NCBI RefSeq assembly: GCF_014042365.1
Contig: NZ_JACEZS010000036.1
Span: 1-41,980, forward strand
Direction of reading: 5' to 3'
Source: Rugamonas fusca
GTDB taxonomy: Bacteria > Pseudomonadota > Gammaproteobacteria > Burkholderiales > Burkholderiaceae_D
Length of the DNA: 41,980 bases
Of this stretch, positions 25,810-34,058 are shown piece by piece. A program made the translations under genes and the position numbers. Within the stretch, counting starts at the first letter, position 1. Every line of letters begins with the position of its first letter. Under the pieces are notes generated by a model that had not been told where the DNA came from, made no database searches, and saw only the letters and a list, made by a program, of their open reading frames with translations.

Positions 25810-27180
25810 TCAGTGCTTCCAGCTGGTCGCACCCTCGGCCGTCAGTTTGGGGTTATTAATCGTCTTGAAGACGTAACCGGCCTGCTCGGCCTGGGAACCA
25901 CCGAGATAACCGCGGATCGTCATGTTGGAACCCAGATCGCTGACCAAACCGCCTTGCGACGTAATGGAACCCTGGCCCGCCACCGCCATCGACGTATCGG
26001 GCGTATAAACCGTCAGGCCGGTGGAGAAACTGCGGCCGCTAAAATTCACATCCAGGTGGGCATCCTTGATGGCCGCCGCCACCGGATCCTGACCCGCCAG
26101 TTGCAGCGTGGCCGCGCTGCCCGTCAGCACGAACGACGCCGAGCCTTCCTTGGGCATAACCAGCTGGCTGTTCTTCAGACGCGCGATCACATAGGCGCCG
26201 CCGGCCGTGTAGGTGTTCTCAAATGTGCCATCGCGCAGTTTCGCCAGGACCGCCGTATCCTGCGGAATGTCGGCCACGGCTTGCCAGCGGCCCCACAGGA
26301 TTTCGGGCGGGCTGGGCGGCGCGGGCGGCACGACGGGCTTGCCCGGATCGACCACGATTTCAGCGGGCGGCACCTTGGTGCCCGAGTCGGTGCCGGTCTG
26401 GGCAGTGTTATTGCCGCTGGCGGACTTGCCCGCGTTGAGCAGGCCGGCGCCCTTTTGCGCATCCAGGTTCACATCCTGCACCGCTACCGGCAAACTGGAC
26501 GCTGGCGTCACCTTGCCCACGGGTTCATCGCCGCGCGGCGGCACGCTCTGGTCCGGCGCCAGCGACGGGTTGTGCAGCAACTGCGGAATATTCTGGCCGC
26601 GCTGCACCTGCAGCAGCAGGCCGGACTGGCCAGCGAACAGTTCGCGGCTGGTATTGCCTTCGCACGGGCCGCTGCCTTCCGGACCGCAGCCGCCGGAGAA
26701 GCCGCTTACCACCACGCCGCCGGAAACGACCACCACGCGCGAGGTTTCCTGGTCGGTGTAGACGATGAAGTCGGTGCCGCGCACGCCGATGGCGGCCACC
26801 GGGGTGTTGAAGCGGAAATTCTGGCGCGCCTTTTTCACGGCCGTGCCGGAGATGCTGCGCGCCACGCCACCCAGCAATTCGAGCTTGACGTGGGTGTTGC
26901 CGGGATGTTGTTGGTCAACCTGGTAGGCGGCGATGCGCGCCTTGCTGTTGGGGCGCAGGATCAGGAAGCCGGCGTCCACCGTCTTGATATAGACGTAGCC
27001 ATCGGCGCCGGTGGCGACCTCGTCGCCCTCCTGCACGGCCGCGTCCAGTACCGCCGCCTTCTTGGCCAACTGCACCTGTCCGGTGACAAATACCACTTTC
27101 CCGGCCTCGCCCGCCGTGGCGGCGGCCGACCACAGCAAGCCGGCACCCACGCTTAACGAGACCAAAATCTGACGCAACAT
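25810..27180 (-). CDS. FecR-domain periplasmic protein with C-terminal beta-barrel-like domain
   Basis: The protein is 456 residues from ATG 27180, with GGGAGA eight bases upstream. The signal peptide MLRQILVSLSVGAGLLWSA is cleaved near ATA-GEA. A FecR domain (about 45-200) contains GDEVATGADGYVYIK, LELLGGVARSISG and TPVAAIGVRGTDFIVY. A Cys-containing insert (GGCGPEGSGPCEG) follows, then a Pro/Ala linker, then a C-terminal domain (about 330-456). That domain includes VNFSGRSFSTGL and a GYLGGSQAEQAGYVF end resembling the small barrels of TbpB-like or Slam-type surface proteins. This is not a sigma-factor-linked FecR, since no ECF sigma gene is adjacent. It faces the CHASE2 cyclase gene, suggesting a shared periplasmic sensory role. 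A CRP box precedes it. Confidence 0.82.
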   Translation of the reverse strand: MLRQILVSLSVGAGLLWSAAATAGEAGKVVFVTGQVQLAKKAAVLDAAVQEGDEVATGADGYVYIKTVDAGFLILRPNSKARIAAYQVDQQHPGNTHVKLELLGGVARSISGTAVKKARQNFRFNTPVAAIGVRGTDFIVYTDQETSRVVVVSGGVVVSGFSGGCGPEGSGPCEGNTSRELFAGQSGLLLQVQRGQNIPQLLHNPSLAPDQSVPPRGDEPVGKVTPASSLPVAVQDVNLDAQKGAGLLNAGKSASGNNTAQTGTDSGTKVPPAEIVVDPGKPVVPPAPPSPPEILWGRWQAVADIPQDTAVLAKLRDGTFENTYTAGGAYVIARLKNSQLVMPKEGSASFVLTGSAATLQLAGQDPVAAAIKDAHLDVNFSGRSFSTGLTVYTPDTSMAVAGQGSITSQGGLVSDLGSNMTIRGYLGGSQAEQAGYVFKTINNPKLTAEGATSWKH

Positions 27181-27202
27181 AATATATTCTCCCTCACCCT
27201 GC

Positions 27203-27244
27203 ATTGTCCGTATTCTGGCGCCAAAGTATGTGATTACCGTCACA
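27203..27244 (-). promoter_or_regulatory. CRP box upstream of the fecR-type gene (divergent with the cyclase)
   Basis: TGTGATTACCGTCACA at 27229-27244 matches the CRP consensus perfectly. On the minus strand a weak -10 (GACAAT, 27208-27203) follows after 20 bases, giving a class II-like spacing and a short ~16-base leader. The box also lies 208 bp upstream of the cyclase start, so it could influence both directions. Confidence 0.6.
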
Positions 27245-27451
27245 TTCTTGCATTTGGATACAATTAAGAATACGGGCAGGCTGGCGGCCGCTTTTTCGCC
27301 CCCTCGCCATAGTGTTGACGGCCGCAAAGCGTTATACTTGACAACTATTTTACTGGGGTGCCGCCCCTCTCCTGCCCCAGCCTCCGGCACGCGAGCCTTG
27401 CCGGCACCGACTTGTTAGCCTATCTTGCGCCATTTGATTCCATCCGCCTCC

Positions 27452-29230
27452 ATGTTTCGCACCGGCATCGCGCTGGCCGCCGTCCTGCTGACGGTCTGGT
27501 CGCAGTGGCTGGCGCCCTCGGGCACGGGGTTCGCGGACGACTGGCTGCGTGACCGTTTCATCCGGCTGCGGGCCAGCGCGGCGCCCGAACAGCGCATCCT
27601 GGTGGTGGACATCGACGAGAGCAGCCTGGCGGCCCTGCCGTGGCCGTGGCCGCGCGCGCGCCTGGCCACCCTGATCGAAACCCTGCTGGCCAACGGCGCG
27701 CGCGGCGTGGCGCTCGACATCCTGCAGGAAAAGCCGGCCGACGCCGACGGCGACGCGCGCCTGGCCATGCTGGCCCGCCACGGCCCCGTGGTGCTGGCCC
27801 AGTTGTTCGATTTTGCAAATCAGCCTCATCCGCTGCGGGGCGGCCAGCTGGTGGGCGGCATGCCGGCCGCCGCTGGCGCCGTGCCGGCCACCGGCTACCT
27901 GGCCAACCACGCCGGGCTGGCGCAATCGGCATACGCCGGCAATATCGGCGTGGCGCCCGACCACGACGGCACGCTGCGCTGGGTGCCCATGTACGCCAGC
28001 TTTGAAGGCAAACAATATCCGACCCTGGCGCGCGCCCTGTTCGACTGCTGCGCCGGCGGGCCCGCCGCCGAGCTGCCCACGGGCGCCCTGCGCGTACCCT
28101 ACAGCCGCGCCTGGTCGGCCTACTCCGGCCTGAAAGCGGCCGATGTGCTGGAGCAGAACTTCACGCCCGACCAGGTGGCCGGCAAACTGGTGCTGATCGG
28201 CTCCTCGGCGCTGAGCATCGGCGACCGCCTGTCCACGCCGCTGGGGGCGTCCACGGCCGGCCTCTTGGTGCACGCGGCCGTGCTCGACAACCTGCTGGCG
28301 CGCCAGGCTGGCCACGCGCCCGCGCCCTGGCCCGGCAAATGGATGGCGCTGCTGTTCTGCCTGAGCGTGGTGCAGCTGATCAGCTACACCCTGCCGCGCC
28401 GGTCGGCCGCCACCAATGTGGCCTTGCTGGGCGCCAGCGCCGCGCTGTGGCTGGTGCTGGCCTATGTCGTCGTGCCGCACGACGACCAGTTCTCCACGGC
28501 CGGGCCGCTGCTGTCCAACCTGTTCCTGCTGGCCGTGGCCGTGCCGTTCCACTGGCAGCTCACGCAACACAAGTCGCGCCAGCTGCTGCACACGCTGCGC
28601 CAGTACGTGGCCAAGGAAGTGGTCGATGAACTGCTGCGCAGCGACCTGCAAGACCCGCTCTCGCCCAAGCAGCGCCAGGTCACCACGCTGATCGCCGACA
28701 TGGAAGGCTACACCACCCAGGTGGAATCGCTGCCGGTGGAGGAAGCGGCCAAACTGACCACCGACTTCCTCGATTGCCTGACCCGCCCCGTGCTCGACAT
28801 GCACGGCACACTCGACAAATACACGGGCGATGGCCTGGTGGCGTTCTGGGGCGCGCCACTGCCCATCGCCGACCACGCCGACCTGGCACTGGACGCGGCC
28901 CAGCTGATCCTCATGGAAGTGGCACGCATGAGCGCGCGCCGGGTGGCCGACGGCAAGCTGCCGCTGCGGGTGCGGATCGGCATCGAGAGCGGCCTGGCCA
29001 TGGCCGGCGACTACGGCACGGCATTCCGCAGCATCTACACGGCCGTGGGCGACAGCGTCAACACGGCCTCGCGGCTGGAGCAGGCCGCCCGTGAATTCCC
29101 GCACGACGTGATCATCGGCGAGGGCACGGTGCGCAGCGCCACCCGCCACCGCTTCCTCCACCTGGGCGAACGCCGCCTGCGCGGCAAGGAAAAGCCCGTG
29201 CAGCTCTACACGCTGGAGCCCGTGGCATGA
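27452..29230 (+). CDS. CHASE2-domain class III adenylate cyclase
   Basis: The protein is 592 residues from ATG 27452. An N-terminal helix is followed by a periplasmic CHASE2 domain (about 20-290; RFIRLRASAAPEQRILVVDIDE split near its start, and GAVPATGYLANHAGLAQ). Three transmembrane helices (about 305-380) follow, then a cytoplasmic class III cyclase domain (about 410-590). The metal-binding Asp residues are in TLIADMEGYT and KYTGDGLVAFWG. The Lys of DKYTGDG and the Thr of YTAVGDSVN fit the adenine-specifying pair. The transition-state Asn and Arg are in DSVNTASRLEQ. It should therefore make cAMP in response to a periplasmic signal. The next gene overlaps by ATGA. Confidence 0.92.
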   Translation: MFRTGIALAAVLLTVWSQWLAPSGTGFADDWLRDRFIRLRASAAPEQRILVVDIDESSLAALPWPWPRARLATLIETLLANGARGVALDILQEKPADADGDARLAMLARHGPVVLAQLFDFANQPHPLRGGQLVGGMPAAAGAVPATGYLANHAGLAQSAYAGNIGVAPDHDGTLRWVPMYASFEGKQYPTLARALFDCCAGGPAAELPTGALRVPYSRAWSAYSGLKAADVLEQNFTPDQVAGKLVLIGSSALSIGDRLSTPLGASTAGLLVHAAVLDNLLARQAGHAPAPWPGKWMALLFCLSVVQLISYTLPRRSAATNVALLGASAALWLVLAYVVVPHDDQFSTAGPLLSNLFLLAVAVPFHWQLTQHKSRQLLHTLRQYVAKEVVDELLRSDLQDPLSPKQRQVTTLIADMEGYTTQVESLPVEEAAKLTTDFLDCLTRPVLDMHGTLDKYTGDGLVAFWGAPLPIADHADLALDAAQLILMEVARMSARRVADGKLPLRVRIGIESGLAMAGDYGTAFRSIYTAVGDSVNTASRLEQAAREFPHDVIIGEGTVRSATRHRFLHLGERRLRGKEKPVQLYTLEPVA

Positions 29231-30480
29231 CGCGCCGGCCGCTGATGTCCCTGCTGGCCGCGCTGCTGGCCACGCTATCGCTGCCAGCGGCGCGGGCCGA
29301 CGAGGCCCCGCCATTCCCGCCCGTGCAGCAGGAGGAACTGTACGTGAGCGCCATGAAGGCGCTGGCCGACGGCCGCCCCGACGACGCCACCCGGCTGCTG
29401 ATGCGCTTCCTGGAAAAAGAACCGCAGCACGCGGGCGCCTGGCTGGACCTGGCCATCAGCCAGTGCGAGCTGGGACACGGCACCGAAGCCGAGCGCCTGT
29501 TCGTGGAGATCGAACGGCGCTTCGCGCCGCCGCCAGGCATCGTGGAAGTGATCCAGGGCCACCGCGCGCGCGGCTGCCACCCCTTGCCGCCTGGCCGGCG
29601 CGACCTGCTGTCGCTATCGGCCGGACGCGGTTACGACAACAACGTCAACCAGGGCGCCAGCAGCGCCTTCTTCAGCACCGGCAGCGGCGCCAACTACCTG
29701 CAGTGGCAGCTGACGCCCGAATACCTGCCCAAGGCGGACGGCTACAGCCTGCTGTCGGCCGACTACAGCGGCAACCTGGGCCAGAGCAAGCTGCTGGGCT
29801 TCGCCCAGCTGCGCGTGCGCCGCCACGACCACGAGCACGAGCAGGACATGACGTCCGCGCTGGTGGGGCTGGAGCAGCCATGGCAGCTGGGCCAATGGCG
29901 CGGCCGGGCCACGGCCGGCCTGAGCGCCCTGCAGTTGAACGGCCACTATTATCAGCGCCAGGCCCAGGTGCAACTGCGCGCCACGCCGCCGGTGGACTTG
30001 CCCGAGGCGCTGGAGTGGTCGCTCACGAGCGGCCTGAGCCACGTCACCTACCCCACCCGCACCAAGTACGACGCCAACACGGTGGAACTGGGCAGCACGC
30101 TCAACTACCGCGACAACGTGCGCCAGGCGCTGGCGGGGGTGGGTGTGCTGTCCGACCATGGCCAGGCGGGCCGGCTGGGGGGCAACCGCGATGGCTGGTA
30201 TGGTAATCTACTGCTTTACAGCAATCTGGGCGAACGTTTCAGCGGCCAGCTGGGCTGGACGCGCCAGGTATGGCGCGGCGCGAGCGTGTACTCGCCCAAC
30301 GTGATCGACCTGGTCCGGCGGCAGGACACGCGCCTGCTGACGGCCAGCGTGTCGATGCAACTGCCAGCCCACCACAGCCTGCAACTGGAATGGCGCTCGA
30401 CCCAGAACAGGGAAAATATCTCGCTGTTTCAATATAATAGCCGCAGCTTGCAGCTGACCTGGCATTGGGATGGTTTCTGA
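29227..30480 (+). CDS. TPR-containing outer-membrane beta-barrel protein
   Basis: The protein is 417 residues. The start overlaps the cyclase stop (ATGA). A signal peptide (MSLLAALLATLSLPAARA) is followed by two or so TPR-like helices (YVSAMKALADGRPDDATRLL, EPQHAGAWLDLAISQCELG). From about residue 130 the sequence alternates as amphipathic strands (LSLSAGRGYDNNVNQG and onward) and ends LQLTWHWDGF, with the terminal Phe typical of outer-membrane barrels. The plan resembles the TPR plus DUF560-like surface assembly or export barrels. Co-expression with the cyclase suggests either a sensor component at the outer membrane or a handler of surface material. Confidence 0.78.
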   Translation: MTRRPLMSLLAALLATLSLPAARADEAPPFPPVQQEELYVSAMKALADGRPDDATRLLMRFLEKEPQHAGAWLDLAISQCELGHGTEAERLFVEIERRFAPPPGIVEVIQGHRARGCHPLPPGRRDLLSLSAGRGYDNNVNQGASSAFFSTGSGANYLQWQLTPEYLPKADGYSLLSADYSGNLGQSKLLGFAQLRVRRHDHEHEQDMTSALVGLEQPWQLGQWRGRATAGLSALQLNGHYYQRQAQVQLRATPPVDLPEALEWSLTSGLSHVTYPTRTKYDANTVELGSTLNYRDNVRQALAGVGVLSDHGQAGRLGGNRDGWYGNLLLYSNLGERFSGQLGWTRQVWRGASVYSPNVIDLVRRQDTRLLTASVSMQLPAHHSLQLEWRSTQNRENISLFQYNSRSLQLTWHWDGF

Positions 30481-30529
30481 CCGCCAGCCGCGGCACCCTC
30501 CTTCGATTTATGCAAAGAGCAACGCCACC

Positions 30530-30856
30530 ATGGCTTGGGAACTGATTTTCTTTTTACTGGCGCTGGCCGCCGTGTCGGCCGGCTGCCTGGCGCCGAGCGG
30601 CTGGCTGCCCGTGCTGCCGAACGACAAACTGCTGCACTTTGGCGCCTTCGCCGCGCTCACGCTGCTGGCGCTGCGGCTGGCCCACGGCTGGCGCGAACTG
30701 GGCTACTGGCTGGTGGGGCTGCTGGTGGCGGGCTGGGTGATCGAAGTGCTGCAGAACCTGGTGCCGGGACGGCGCTTCTGCTGGCGCGACCTGGGCGCGA
30801 ACGCGGCCGGCATCGCGGCCGCCGCCTGCTGCGCGCCACTGCTGTTGAACTACTAA
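30530..30856 (+). CDS. VanZ-like small membrane protein
   Basis: The protein is 108 residues from ATG 30530, with 3-4 hydrophobic helices: ELIFFLLALAAVSAGCLA, the conserved LPNDKLLHFGAFAALTLLAL, and WLVGLLVAGWVIEVLQNLVPGR with the ARG/Asp patch CWRDLGANAAGIAAA. This is the VanZ/YjfF-like pattern D-K-x-x-H-F and E-x-x-Q-x-x-x-P-x-R. The function of stand-alone VanZ proteins is unclear. They often sit in envelope or exopolysaccharide clusters. It lies 49 bp after the barrel gene and 16 bp before the CRP-type gene. A start at 30470 is possible but would overlap the previous gene. Confidence 0.75.
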   Translation: MAWELIFFLLALAAVSAGCLAPSGWLPVLPNDKLLHFGAFAALTLLALRLAHGWRELGYWLVGLLVAGWVIEVLQNLVPGRRFCWRDLGANAAGIAAAACCAPLLLNY

Positions 30857-30872
30857 ATTCTTGGAAACCCGC

Positions 30873-31682
30873 ATGACCTCCAGTAAAAAGTCCCCCGCCG
30901 CCGCCGTTCCCGACGACACCGCCGCCATCGGCGGCGCGCCGGCCACGCCAGCCACGGTGCCGCCAGCCGAGGGGCGGGAGCCGGGCGAGCCGAACCAGCC
31001 GGTCAACATCCAGATTCACTTGCGCAAGATCCCGCTGCTGGCCGACCTGAGCGAGGAAGACATGGCCAGGGTGCGGGCCGACCTGCGCATCCGCCAGTAC
31101 AACAAGCGCGACGTGGTGCTGCAAAAAGGCGCGGCCGGCGACGCGCTGCTGTTCCTGCTGTCAGGCCAGCTGCAAGTGATCGACGTGACAGAGGATGGGC
31201 GCGCCATCGGCCTGCGCATGCTGGCGCCGGGTGACTTCTTCGGCGAGATCGCCGTCATCAACGGTTCCATGCGCTCGGCCTCGGTGGTCGCGCTCAGTCC
31301 GGTGCTGGTGGCGCTGCTGCCGCGCGCCACGGCGCTGCACCTGTTCTCGCATTCGCCGTCGGTAGCCAACCAGATGCTGCGCTTCCTGGCCGCGAAAGTG
31401 CAGCGCGACTCGGAATTCCGCGCGCTGCTGAGCATTCACAACACCTCCAAGCGCATCTACACCTTCCTCGAACTGCTGAAGGAAAAGAAGGATGGCGCCG
31501 AGGAGGAGGTGGTGGTGGAGAACCTGCCCACCCACCAGGACATCGCCAACATGATCAACACCAGCCGCGAGACAGTCACCCGCACGCTGCTGACGCTGGC
31601 GCAGCAGGGCATCATCAAGAAGGGCACGCACCGGCTCATCATCATCAAGCCCGACGCGCTGCAAAAGCTGGCGCAAGGCTGA
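30873..31682 (+). CDS. CRP/FNR-family transcription regulator, CRP-like DNA recognition
   Basis: The protein is 269 residues from ATG 30873. A non-conserved Ala/Pro-rich extension of about 45 residues precedes the cyclic-nucleotide-binding domain (about 50-165). The cAMP pocket signature GDFFGEIAVINGSMRSASV keeps the Glu and the Arg-Ser pair that hold the cAMP ribose and phosphate in CRP. A dimerisation helix follows, then a winged HTH (about 205-260) with HQDIANMINTSRETVTRTL. The recognition helix RETVxR is the same as in E. coli CRP, whose target is TGTGA-N6-TCACA; FNR differs here. Exactly such sites precede three genes in the window. It is the last gene of the cyclase operon, followed by a REP. 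Confidence 0.92.
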   Translation: MTSSKKSPAAAVPDDTAAIGGAPATPATVPPAEGREPGEPNQPVNIQIHLRKIPLLADLSEEDMARVRADLRIRQYNKRDVVLQKGAAGDALLFLLSGQLQVIDVTEDGRAIGLRMLAPGDFFGEIAVINGSMRSASVVALSPVLVALLPRATALHLFSHSPSVANQMLRFLAAKVQRDSEFRALLSIHNTSKRIYTFLELLKEKKDGAEEEVVVENLPTHQDIANMINTSRETVTRTLLTLAQQGIIKKGTHRLIIIKPDALQKLAQG

Positions 31683-31695
31683 GGAGCGGAGGGGC

Positions 31696-31745
31696 GGGGT
31701 CAGGTCCGGCATCATGCCATGTTGGCAGATTGCCGGACCTGACCC
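31696..31745. repeat. REP-like palindrome
   Basis: The head GGGGTCAGGTCCGGCA and tail TGCCGGACCTGACCC are conserved, with a variable centre (CATGCCATGTTGGCAG region). It sits between the convergent regulator gene and cysC. Confidence 0.85.
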
Positions 31746-31761
31746 TCCCGATACGAATTTT

Positions 31762-32373
31762 TCAGGCGGCCGGGGGCGCCAGCAACTGGCGGGCGGCCAG
31801 GTAATCGAGCACGCGCTGCGCGCATTGCTCGGCCGTTTCCTCCAGCGTGGCCAGCCGCAGCTCTGGCTGTTCCGGCCGTTCATAGGGGGAATCGAGGCCC
31901 GTGAAATTGCCGATCTGGCCCGCGCGCGCTTTCTTGTACAGGCCCTTGGGGTCGCGCCGCTCGCATTCGCCGAGCGGGGTGTCGATGAAGATTTCCACGA
32001 ATTCGCCCGGTTCCATCAATTGGCGCACCAGCCGCCGGTCGGAGCGGAACGGGGAAATGAAGGCGCTCAGCACGATCAGGCCGGCATCGGCCATCAGGTG
32101 CGCCACCTCGCCCACGCGGCGGATGTTTTCCACCCGGTCGGCGTCGCTGAAACCGAGGTCGCGGCACAGGCCGTGGCGCACGTTGTCGCCATCGAGCAGG
32201 TAGGTGTGCAAGCCCAGTTCGGCCAGACGGCGCTCGACCAGGCCGGCGATGGTGGTCTTGCCCGACCCGCTCAGGCCGGTGAACCACAGCACGCAGGGCC
32301 GCTGGTGGCGGCGCAGCGCGCGGTTGGCGGGCGCGATCGCGGGCGCTTGGAGGAAGATATTCTGGGTGCTCAT
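31762..32373 (-). CDS. cysC: Adenylylsulfate (APS) kinase
   Basis: The protein is 203 residues from ATG 32373 (MSTQNIFLQ), with GGAAAGG upstream. CysC phosphorylates APS to PAPS. The P-loop is FTGLSGSGKTTIA, followed by LLDGDNVRHGLCRDLGFS, RVGEVAHLMADAG, SPFRSDR and the lid DPKGLYKKARAGQIGNFTG. It is a stand-alone kinase with no cysD, cysN or cysH nearby. Because it lies against a polysaccharide cluster, it may supply PAPS for sulfation rather than for cysteine synthesis, but no sulfotransferase is in the window. It is transcribed divergently from wzt. Confidence 0.93.
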   Translation of the reverse strand: MSTQNIFLQAPAIAPANRALRRHQRPCVLWFTGLSGSGKTTIAGLVERRLAELGLHTYLLDGDNVRHGLCRDLGFSDADRVENIRRVGEVAHLMADAGLIVLSAFISPFRSDRRLVRQLMEPGEFVEIFIDTPLGECERRDPKGLYKKARAGQIGNFTGLDSPYERPEQPELRLATLEETAEQCAQRVLDYLAARQLLAPPAA

Positions 32374-32480
32374 CGGGGCCTTTCCGGGCGACATCCGCCC
32401 ATGGCGGCAGGCGCCGATCATACCAGCGCCGCCGCGCCCCAGGCAAGCCGCGCACGGGACGACGGCGCTGTTGCCGATGC

Positions 32481-32486
32481 TATAAT
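32481..32486 (+). promoter_or_regulatory. -10 element for wzt
   Basis: A perfect TATAAT lies 34 bases upstream of the wzt ATG, in the 147-bp divergent gap with cysC. No good -35 is seen. Confidence 0.5.
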
Positions 32487-32520
32487 GCGGCCCCTTCCCG
32501 TCACGAACACCACTCAACAC

Positions 32521-33942
32521 ATGGGCAGCATACACGTCAGTCAACTGGGCAAGGCATACAAACAATACCCGGGCCGCTGGTCGCGCCTGCTTGAATGGGT
32601 CACGCCTTTCCTGGGACAGCGCCACCGCCTCAAGTGGGTGCTGCAGGATATCGATTTCCACATCGCGGCCGGCGAGTCCGTGGCCCTGATCGGGGTCAAC
32701 GGGGCCGGCAAGAGCACGCTGCTCAAGCTGATCACGGGCACGGCCCAGCCCACCACGGGCGCCGTCACCACCCACGGCCGGGTGGCCGCCCTGCTGGAGC
32801 TGGGCATGGGCTTCCATCCCGACTTCACGGGCCGCCAGAACGCCGTCATGGCCGGCCAGCTGATCGGCCTGAGCGTGGAGGAAGTGACGGCACTGATGCC
32901 GGGCATCGAGGCGTTCGCCGAGATCGGCGACTATATCGACCAGCCGGTGCGGGTCTATTCATCGGGCATGCAGGTGCGGCTGGCGTTCGCCGTGGCCACG
33001 GCCGTGCGGCCCGACATCCTCGTGATCGACGAGGCGCTGGCCGTGGGCGACGTGTTCTTCCAGCAAAAATGCTATGAACGCATCCGTGCCTACTGCCAGG
33101 CCGGCACCACGCTGCTGTTCGTGTCGCACGCCATGGGCGCCGTGTATTCGCTGTGCAACCGCGCCATCCTGATCAGCGCCGGCCGCGTCGCGCTCGACAG
33201 CAGCCCGCGCGAAGTGATCGACCTGTACAACGCCCACGTGCTGCACCAGCGCGAAGGCAAGGCGCCGCCGCCGGCCCCGGTGCGCACGGCCACTGCCGAA
33301 CCGGGCTCCGACGCCGCCGGCCGCGCCGCCGACGGCAGCGCCAGCCGGCAGGCGCCCGCCGACAGCAGCGCCCCGGTCGCGGCGCCTGAGGCGGCCACCG
33401 TGCCCGAACCAGCCGGCACGCCGCCCACGGCGAGCGCCACCACCGCGGCCGACGCCACCGCCCCGTCCACCGTGGGCTCCTTCGCCCATGGCGGCGCCAC
33501 GCTGGACGCCGTCGGCTTGTACGTGGACGACCAGCCGGCCGCCACCATCGTCAGCGACCGCGTGGCCACGGTGCGGGTCGAGAGCCGCTTCGCGCAGGGC
33601 TACGCCGATCCCCACATCGGCTTCCAGATCCGCAACGCGCGCGGCGAAGCCGTGTTCATGACCAACACCTACTGCATGGGCCAGCGCATCGGCCCAGTGG
33701 CGCCCGGCGAGGCGGTGCGGGCCGAGTTCTCGTTCAAGGCCAGCCTGGCACCGGGCGACTACACCATCACGGCCGGCGTGGCCGAGGGCGGCGCCGGCGA
33801 AGGCGACTTCCGCCAGACCCTGGCCCGCCAGCAGGACGCCAGCGCCTTCACGGTGCTGCGCAACCTGGACGCCATCGTGTGGAGCGGCGTGTGCAACCTG
33901 GACCCGATCTGCGAGCTGCAGCGCCAGGCGCCCGCATGTTGA
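32521..33942 (+). CDS. wzt: O-polysaccharide ABC transporter ATPase with C-terminal carbohydrate-binding domain
   Basis: The protein is 473 residues from ATG 32521. The nucleotide-binding domain (about 1-235) has Walker A GVNGAGKST, the signature YSSGMQVRL and Walker B ILVIDEALAVGD, the Wzt/TagH pattern. A ~75-residue Ala/Pro-rich linker follows. A C-terminal Wzt-type beta-sandwich (about 315-473) includes ESRFAQGYADPHIGFQIRNARG split around residue 360 and GDYTITAGVAEG. In O8/O9a-type systems this domain binds the modified non-reducing end of the finished chain, coupling termination to export. It is separated from its permease wzm by a REP and the propeller-like gene. Confidence 0.92.
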   Translation: MGSIHVSQLGKAYKQYPGRWSRLLEWVTPFLGQRHRLKWVLQDIDFHIAAGESVALIGVNGAGKSTLLKLITGTAQPTTGAVTTHGRVAALLELGMGFHPDFTGRQNAVMAGQLIGLSVEEVTALMPGIEAFAEIGDYIDQPVRVYSSGMQVRLAFAVATAVRPDILVIDEALAVGDVFFQQKCYERIRAYCQAGTTLLFVSHAMGAVYSLCNRAILISAGRVALDSSPREVIDLYNAHVLHQREGKAPPPAPVRTATAEPGSDAAGRAADGSASRQAPADSSAPVAAPEAATVPEPAGTPPTASATTAADATAPSTVGSFAHGGATLDAVGLYVDDQPAATIVSDRVATVRVESRFAQGYADPHIGFQIRNARGEAVFMTNTYCMGQRIGPVAPGEAVRAEFSFKASLAPGDYTITAGVAEGGAGEGDFRQTLARQQDASAFTVLRNLDAIVWSGVCNLDPICELQRQAPAC

Positions 33943-33948
33943 ACGGTC

Positions 33949-34012
33949 CGGGGTCAGGTCCGGCATCACGCCACAAACCTTGGTTTGTGGCGTGATGCCG
34001 GACCTGACCCCG
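33949..34012. repeat. REP-like palindrome forming a perfect 31-bp stem
   Basis: Arms 33949-33979 and 33982-34012 are perfectly complementary with a 2-base centre. The head is CGGGGTCAGGTCCGGCA. It begins 6 bases after the wzt stop codon and interrupts what would otherwise be a wzt-wzm operon. It is the most symmetric REP copy in the window, suggesting recent arrival or strong selection. Confidence 0.92.
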
Positions 34013-34058
34013 CACCTTAGCAGGCACGCAACATTGCGGCCTGTTCAGCATTTCACGC

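Noticed and set aside
25810..27180. FecR-domain protein as an anti-sigma factor regulator of iron uptake
   Set aside because: No ECF sigma factor or TonB-dependent receptor is adjacent. A signal peptide is present and the linked genes are a cyclase and a barrel.
114..34012. Dispersed GGGGTCAGGTCCGGCA repeats as a CRISPR array
   Set aside because: The copies are kilobases apart, palindromic along their length and without regular spacers. They fit REP elements with a RAYT.
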